Positions 23,444 through 28,190 of a DNA stretch of 28,190 nt are shown here, piece by piece. The stretch comes from Bacteroidales bacterium (GTDB lineage Bacteria > Bacteroidota > Bacteroidia > Bacteroidales > UBA932). The notes beneath the pieces are model-generated. The model ran no database searches and had not been told where the DNA came from. It saw only the letters and a program-made list of their open reading frames with translations. Location of the stretch: positions 1 to 28,190 of the forward strand of contig JAEDEB010000026.1 of NCBI GenBank assembly GCA_016293535.1, in the 5' to 3' direction. Made by a program: the position numbers and the translations under genes. Within the stretch, counting starts at the first letter, position 1. Every line of letters starts with the position of its first letter.

Positions 23444-25942
23444 TTATTTGACAACGATTTCCTTCACGTCAATCTTTCCGTGCTTCACCTCGATGAAAGG
23501 CTTGCCGTTTTTCAGGCCTACTGTTCCGTAACCGCCTTCGGTCGACAGGAATGAGCGGAAGTTCTTTCCTACCTTCGAATCGATGTAGAGGGTTTTGGTT
23601 ACAGCATCGTACCTGACACCTGTAAGAGCCTGGATGAGACTGTAGCTGGAGAGAGCCCTTGCATACCATGAACCGCATTCATACTGGTTGAAAGGATTTC
23701 TCTTGGCTCCGTCGTATCTTTCCAGAACCGTTTTCACGATGTCGAGTCCTTCCTCCACCTTTCCTTCGAAGATGAGGTGTGACGCCACCTGATACTCGAT
23801 GCCTGTCCAGACCTCGTCGCTGTAAACGAATGGAAGACTGAGTTTTCCGCCCTTAGGCCATGAGCAGATCAGAAGTCCGCCGTCAGGTCCGTTTGCATAG
23901 CCCGGACGCTGAGGGTTTGCGTGGTCCATAAGGCTGTGCTTTAGATTGTACTTGTAGACCGACTCCAGGTGGCTCGTGACCATCCTGCTGTCGATAGGCT
24001 CGTCAAGACCGCATACGAGGGACATCCAGCAGCCTATGATACCATCGGAGAGGCATCCGTTGCCGTACTGGTACTTAGGGCCCTCAACTTCGAGAATCTT
24101 CTTTGCCTCTTCTGAGTATGAACTGTGGAAGGACTGGGCTTTGGTAGGGTCTTCTGCGTGGAGGTCCTTCCAGCGGATATCCTGGATGAAGTATTCTCCG
24201 TTCCAGAGCTTTGTGGTCATATAGTCCTGAGCCTTGGCGAGTATGCTCTCATATCTGCTGACGTCTTTCCCGAGGAACTTGCCGATCTCGATGATGCTGT
24301 TCAGGGCGCCGGCATAGAAGCTCGTACACATACCGTCAGGACCCCAGAATTCGATGTCGTAGGTGTTGTGGTGAGGCTCAATGACAGCACCTTCCTCGTC
24401 AGGGTCCCAGGTCCTGATGCAGTAGTCCATGCTCTGTGCAATCTGAGGATAGAGGTCTTCTATCCACTCATTGTCTCCGCTGATTCTCCAGTCACGGTAT
24501 ACCTTCATGATGCCTCCGAGTTGTCCGTCGGCTGCTGAGTGGAAGTCGTGTCTTACCGGCCTGATAGGGAGGTTTGCGCGGAATACCTGATGGCCTTCCT
24601 TGTTCTGGTCGACCTTGAACTCGGTTTCCCGGAGAGTCCTTTCCATACGTGGGAAGAGGTGAGGGACTGCCTGTGCATAGTTCCATACGTGGGTGCAGGA
24701 GCCGTGGCAACTGCCCCAGTTGTCACCGCTGCCTTCCCATACCCAGAAGCGTCCGTCGTGCTGGCGCATTACGGTGGAACTCTTGAGTATGGTGAGGTTG
24801 TTGGCAACAGACTCCACAACCTCTGCAGGAAGGGTAGTGTCATAGAATGTCTCTGTGAACCTTGTGGTTTCGTCCTTCAGGGAAGAGTAGTTTTCCTTCC
24901 AGTAGGAAGCAACCTCATCCACGGATGCGAATCTTCTGCTGTACCAAGGCTCGTACCTGTCTGGGGTGTCCTTGTAGAGTTCGGGGTCGTAGCAGTCGCC
25001 AAAATCGGATTCCGTGGTAGCCTCTGGGCCAATCCTGTGGAATGACGTCGGAACATACCAGGCTATGTAGAGATGTATGGTCTTCGACTCGCCAGGCTTC
25101 AGGCTGAATGGCACGTAGATGGAAGCGCCGGTTCCTCCGAGCACCGGATCGTCCTCCGGCATTTCACCTCTGGATACATGGTTCCAGGCCATTGTCAGCG
25201 GGTCGAACCATCCGCCCCTGAACCAGTTGTAGTTCACCTTCGTGGTTTCCTCATCCGTGAAGATTGCGCAGTGTCCTTCGAACTCAGGGTTCCTTTCAGT
25301 CGGGTTCTGGTTTAGTATGAAGCCCTTGTCCATCTTGGTAATAGGTGAAACCTCGTCGTTGGTTCTCCACATGAAGTTCCTCGTGTTGAAGGAGTAGATG
25401 GCTTCGATTTCCTTGCCGGATGTATTGGTGAAGGTGTACTCGAGTCCTCCTACTGGAAGTCCCGAATTGTCTTCGTCGTCAGGAATGAAAGGGTTCCAGG
25501 CAACGAGCTTCACGTCAAGAGGAAGGTCACTGTCCTTGAGATTGATTTCAGCAAAAGGGAATCTTGCGCTGAAAGTGCCTTCCTGAAAGCGTGGAAGTCC
25601 CCAGGTGGTGCCGCCGACGCCCATGCCGCCTTCGTTCCTTCCAAAAATCTTGTAGTCCGGAACTGCGCTTTCAAGAACCTTCGAATTGTTCTCATAGCCT
25701 TTCACGTGTATTGCCGAGAAGGTGCAAGGCTCGTGGAAAAGTTGTGGGTAATGGTGGAATGAGACATTGGAAATAGCACCCGTTCCTTCGAGACAGAACA
25801 TTCCGGAACCGAGGCCGCCGATCGGGTAGGCTATGTGGTCAAGTTCTTTCCCGGTGTAGGTATTATTGTACTCTCTTGCCTGAAGCAGAGATGTCGAGGC
25901 GGCAAGCGCCAAGACCGCAGTCAAAATACTTTTGCTTTGCAT
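23444..25942 (-). CDS. GH116 glycoside hydrolase (beta-glucosidase / beta-xylosidase / glucosylceramidase-like)
   Basis: The 832-residue protein has the N-terminal beta-sandwich opening (GKELDHIAYPIGGLGSGMF, 31-49, the glucosylceramidase-N signature) and a C-terminal (alpha/alpha) barrel. The expected catalytic pair is Glu403 in RFWVWEGS (nucleophile) and Asp529 in HHNTYDIEFWG (acid/base). The 126-residue spacing is close to the pair reported for the Sulfolobus SSO1353 enzyme (335 and 462). The signal peptide MQSKSILTAVLALAASTSLLQA indicates export. Family members act on beta-linked glucose, xylose or N-acetylglucosamine at non-reducing ends, so it likely processes a neutral part of the glycan. 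The gap to the GH97 stop is 18 bp, and the three hydrolases form one minus-strand unit. The exact sugar is not deducible. Confidence 0.9.
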   Translation of the reverse strand: MQSKSILTAVLALAASTSLLQAREYNNTYTGKELDHIAYPIGGLGSGMFCLEGTGAISNVSFHHYPQLFHEPCTFSAIHVKGYENNSKVLESAVPDYKIFGRNEGGMGVGGTTWGLPRFQEGTFSARFPFAEINLKDSDLPLDVKLVAWNPFIPDDEDNSGLPVGGLEYTFTNTSGKEIEAIYSFNTRNFMWRTNDEVSPITKMDKGFILNQNPTERNPEFEGHCAIFTDEETTKVNYNWFRGGWFDPLTMAWNHVSRGEMPEDDPVLGGTGASIYVPFSLKPGESKTIHLYIAWYVPTSFHRIGPEATTESDFGDCYDPELYKDTPDRYEPWYSRRFASVDEVASYWKENYSSLKDETTRFTETFYDTTLPAEVVESVANNLTILKSSTVMRQHDGRFWVWEGSGDNWGSCHGSCTHVWNYAQAVPHLFPRMERTLRETEFKVDQNKEGHQVFRANLPIRPVRHDFHSAADGQLGGIMKVYRDWRISGDNEWIEDLYPQIAQSMDYCIRTWDPDEEGAVIEPHHNTYDIEFWGPDGMCTSFYAGALNSIIEIGKFLGKDVSRYESILAKAQDYMTTKLWNGEYFIQDIRWKDLHAEDPTKAQSFHSSYSEEAKKILEVEGPKYQYGNGCLSDGIIGCWMSLVCGLDEPIDSRMVTSHLESVYKYNLKHSLMDHANPQRPGYANGPDGGLLICSWPKGGKLSLPFVYSDEVWTGIEYQVASHLIFEGKVEEGLDIVKTVLERYDGAKRNPFNQYECGSWYARALSSYSLIQALTGVRYDAVTKTLYIDSKVGKNFRSFLSTEGGYGTVGLKNGKPFIEVKHGKIDVKEIVVK

Positions 25943-25960
25943 GATTATTACGCTGTAGTG

Positions 25961-28190
25961 TTATCTTATACTTTCAATGAATCTCTCCGGAGAGAGCGGT
26001 GAGATGCCGAAGATGATTGTATCCCCCTGTCTGAAAGGAGATTTTATCTCGAAATTCTCATAGGCAATACCTCCCGGAATAGGGGCCCTGCTCGCCCAGT
26101 AGGCGAATCTTCCGTTCACAAGTCCCTCGGTACCGGATTCCGGAAGAGGCTTCTTCCAATATTGTGTTGCTGTCGCCCCGTAATATTTCCATCCGGGGAA
26201 CGTCCCTTTTGCGAGCGGCGTGGATGCAGGATCCTCCTCGTCCGGAGCGGCTATGAACCAGACTGCCCCGTCAGATCCTGATATCATTCTTCCGGCAGGG
26301 ATGTGGTAGTGCTCTGCAAAACCGTCCAGCCGGTAGTCCGGCCAGATGCTTCCCGAATGCAGGGTTCCGTCCTTCAGATATAGGTTACGAAGCCTGGCCT
26401 TGTTCCCCATGGTAGCGGTGACGATGCAGTAGTCTGGCTCCGGATTGCCGTTCTCCCGGGTGAATGTGGAAATTTCGAATTCATACGGCCTGCTTTCCCG
26501 GAACTTCAGGCGCAGGTATGGCTCGGTGCCGTTGAGGAATTTCTCGGTGAAGATATATACGGTAAGTTGCTGCTCGCCATCGACAGTGCTGATGACTCCG
26601 CGTGCCGGAACGGCCTTGTCTGCATCATCCAGGATATCGTCGTCCGAACTCCAGAAAATCTTGCCCTGGCGACCGTCAATCTGGCTCTTTTCCAGTTCGG
26701 AGAGTCCGCGGATGCCCTTGCCATTGTGAGGTATAGGCTCCACGGCGATGAAATTCATCACATAGTCGTCCGGCTGGCCGAGATACGGTGTGTATATCCT
26801 GAGAAGTCCTCTCGGACCGCGCGTAGGGGCGATGCCTACCTGTATTCCATCGGCAAATCCCCATTTCGGCCTTGCGTCACTCGCTCCGTTCGGCCTTATC
26901 CACAGACCTGCCGTAGTGTCCGGAGGTGTCATGCCTTCATGGGCAATCCCGCAGTCACAAGGGCAAAGCTTCATGACGAAACCTCCTGAAGCACCGGCCT
27001 TTACCGTCATCTCCGAACCGGAGTCCAGGATTCTGGTCCCGTGAATAAGATGATCCGGATATTCATCCGTATCGTCTGCATCCATATACAGTTCAGCCCG
27101 GTAATTACCTTCCCCGAGGAATCCGAAGTCCACATGGAACTCCCTCTCCCCGGAATCCGTGATCCCGCCCACATACCAATCAGTTCCTTTCCTCCGCGCG
27201 GTGACGATATATTTTCTCGCTTCGGCTGAAAGTACTCTCGTATCGTCCCAGGTGGTCGGGACATCTTCTATGAAAGAGAATCCCGGCTGTCCCCTGTAGG
27301 CATCTGGGTAGTCGCAGACCATGTTGAGATAGCTCTCCAGAACGACGTACATTGCCAGCATGTGGCAGCGTGTTCCCGTAACATAAGGTGCGGAGTAGTG
27401 CTCCACCCATTCGTCATGAGCTTTGGACCTGAATCCTCCGAGATGGTAGTCCGCCGGTCCGGCGAGGCCTCTTGTGAATGGAATGTTGATATCGTGGTCC
27501 GCTCCCATCTGCCGGGCCTTGTCCCATTTGTACACCTCATAGTTCAGTGTGCCTTCCCTCGTGAATTCATTCGGCCATGTCCTCGACAGTCCTGACGGCT
27601 TGCTTGCCCCGTGGAACTGGATGAACAATTGGTGCTCAGCTGCTTTCCGGAGTATAGTCTCCTGAATCTCAATCATTTCCTGGTCATCCCTGTCCATGAA
27701 GTCCACCATCATTCCCTTCACGCCCCATTCATTGAACTTCGTGAAGACATTGTCTATATCCTTGTAAAGGGCCGCCCAGTTCAGCCATACGTGGATGTCC
27801 ACGCCCCTGCTTTGTGCATACCGGCATACTGCAGGGAAGTCCAGCCTCGGGTCCGTCCTTGTCAGGTCAGCATTCGGGCCGGCGAGTCCGAAACCGGGGC
27901 CGTCATCGTAATACCATGGCATGTCAGCATAGCCGTAAACCGAATGATATTCAAGTCCGTGGTCTGCAGCGAAATCAATATAGTACTTGTTGGTCAGGAA
28001 ATTGTTTCCCTTCTGGAATGTCGTGTCGGGAACCTGGGTGTCGTTCCACCACGGGAAAGTCGTCTTTCCTGGTTTCAGCCATCCCGTGTCCTCTATTTTG
28101 CACGGGTCACAGAGACTTGTCAGGGCCGTGCTTTCTATCAGGGCCCCGATTCTGTCACTTACCATGAACACTCTCCACGGCGTCCGGCCT
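25961..28190 (-). CDS. GH97 glycoside hydrolase, N-terminus outside window, with a C-terminal extra domain
   Basis: The frame is open to the right edge. A GTG at 28171 is in frame but not a likely start, because codons before it continue the family pattern (GRTPWRVFMVSDRIG). The N-terminal beta-sandwich is therefore outside the window. The (beta/alpha) barrel spans about residues 30-330, counting from the GTG, with WWNDTQVPDTTF, YGYADMPWYYDD, GVDIHVWLNW and the GVKGMMVDFMDRDDQ segment. Asp157 in VDFMD sits where the retaining GH97 alpha-galactosidase-type enzymes carry the nucleophile. A NEFTREGTLNYE segment follows. GH97 enzymes hydrolyse alpha-glucosides or alpha-galactosides; the Asp favours the retaining group. 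After the usual C-terminal sandwich (ends near GFVMKLCPC, 397-405) comes a further 330-residue region of unknown fold. No operator was seen for this unit; its promoter is outside the window. Confidence 0.88.
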   Translation of the reverse strand, partial: GRTPWRVFMVSDRIGALIESTALTSLCDPCKIEDTGWLKPGKTTFPWWNDTQVPDTTFQKGNNFLTNKYYIDFAADHGLEYHSVYGYADMPWYYDDGPGFGLAGPNADLTRTDPRLDFPAVCRYAQSRGVDIHVWLNWAALYKDIDNVFTKFNEWGVKGMMVDFMDRDDQEMIEIQETILRKAAEHQLFIQFHGASKPSGLSRTWPNEFTREGTLNYEVYKWDKARQMGADHDINIPFTRGLAGPADYHLGGFRSKAHDEWVEHYSAPYVTGTRCHMLAMYVVLESYLNMVCDYPDAYRGQPGFSFIEDVPTTWDDTRVLSAEARKYIVTARRKGTDWYVGGITDSGEREFHVDFGFLGEGNYRAELYMDADDTDEYPDHLIHGTRILDSGSEMTVKAGASGGFVMKLCPCDCGIAHEGMTPPDTTAGLWIRPNGASDARPKWGFADGIQVGIAPTRGPRGLLRIYTPYLGQPDDYVMNFIAVEPIPHNGKGIRGLSELEKSQIDGRQGKIFWSSDDDILDDADKAVPARGVISTVDGEQQLTVYIFTEKFLNGTEPYLRLKFRESRPYEFEISTFTRENGNPEPDYCIVTATMGNKARLRNLYLKDGTLHSGSIWPDYRLDGFAEHYHIPAGRMISGSDGAVWFIAAPDEEDPASTPLAKGTFPGWKYYGATATQYWKKPLPESGTEGLVNGRFAYWASRAPIPGGIAYENFEIKSPFRQGDTIIFGISPLSPERFIESIR

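Overview
The window looks like a piece of a Bacteroidales (Bacteroidota) genome carrying one large polysaccharide utilization locus (PUL). The evidence is an adjacent SusC-like TonB-dependent receptor and SusD-like lipoprotein, further surface lipoproteins, promoters that fit the Bacteroides -33/-7 pattern (TTTG, 19 bp, TAnnTTTG), and a C-terminal fragment of an Rpn/PDDEXK_2-type nuclease at the left edge. I see no tRNA, rRNA, CRISPR array, insertion sequence or integrase.

Layout. (1) 3-263: 3' end of an Rpn-family nuclease gene on the + strand, followed by a hairpin terminator. (2) 403-3728, minus strand: a heparinase II/III-like lipoprotein lyase and a GH88 unsaturated glucuronyl hydrolase, translationally coupled. 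(3) 3729-3951: divergent control region with three copies of a LacI-type operator and a promoter on each strand. (4) 3952-15821, plus strand: SusC, SusD, a BACON/DUF5689-type surface lipoprotein, a 1001-residue fimbrillin-like/GLUG-repeat lipoprotein and a second heparinase II/III-like protein. (5) 15832-21210, minus strand: sodium:solute symporter, three proteins I do not recognise (309, 315 and 117 residues) and a mannitol-dehydrogenase-family oxidoreductase. (6) 21211-21332: second divergent control region with two more copies of the same operator. (7) 21333-22343: a LacI-family regulator. (8) 22501 to the right edge, minus strand: GH43-like, GH116 and GH97 glycoside hydrolases, the GH97 gene cut by the window end. 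No stretch longer than 300 bases lacks a gene; the longest gaps are 223 bp and 157 bp, and both contain described elements.

How the parts may work together (inference). The surface lipoproteins and SusCD would capture and import a uronic-acid-containing glycan. The two heparinase-fold proteins would cleave it by beta-elimination, one as a lipoprotein and one as a soluble periplasmic enzyme. GH88 would remove the resulting unsaturated uronate, and GH43, GH116 and GH97 would trim neutral sugars. The symporter and the dehydrogenase would then import and reduce a sugar or sugar acid. No sulfatase is present, which argues weakly against a heavily sulfated glycosaminoglycan. Regulation appears to be by one local LacI-type repressor instead of a hybrid two-component system: five near-identical 14-bp sites sit at the starts of the divergent transcription units. 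The glycan itself cannot be read from the sequence.
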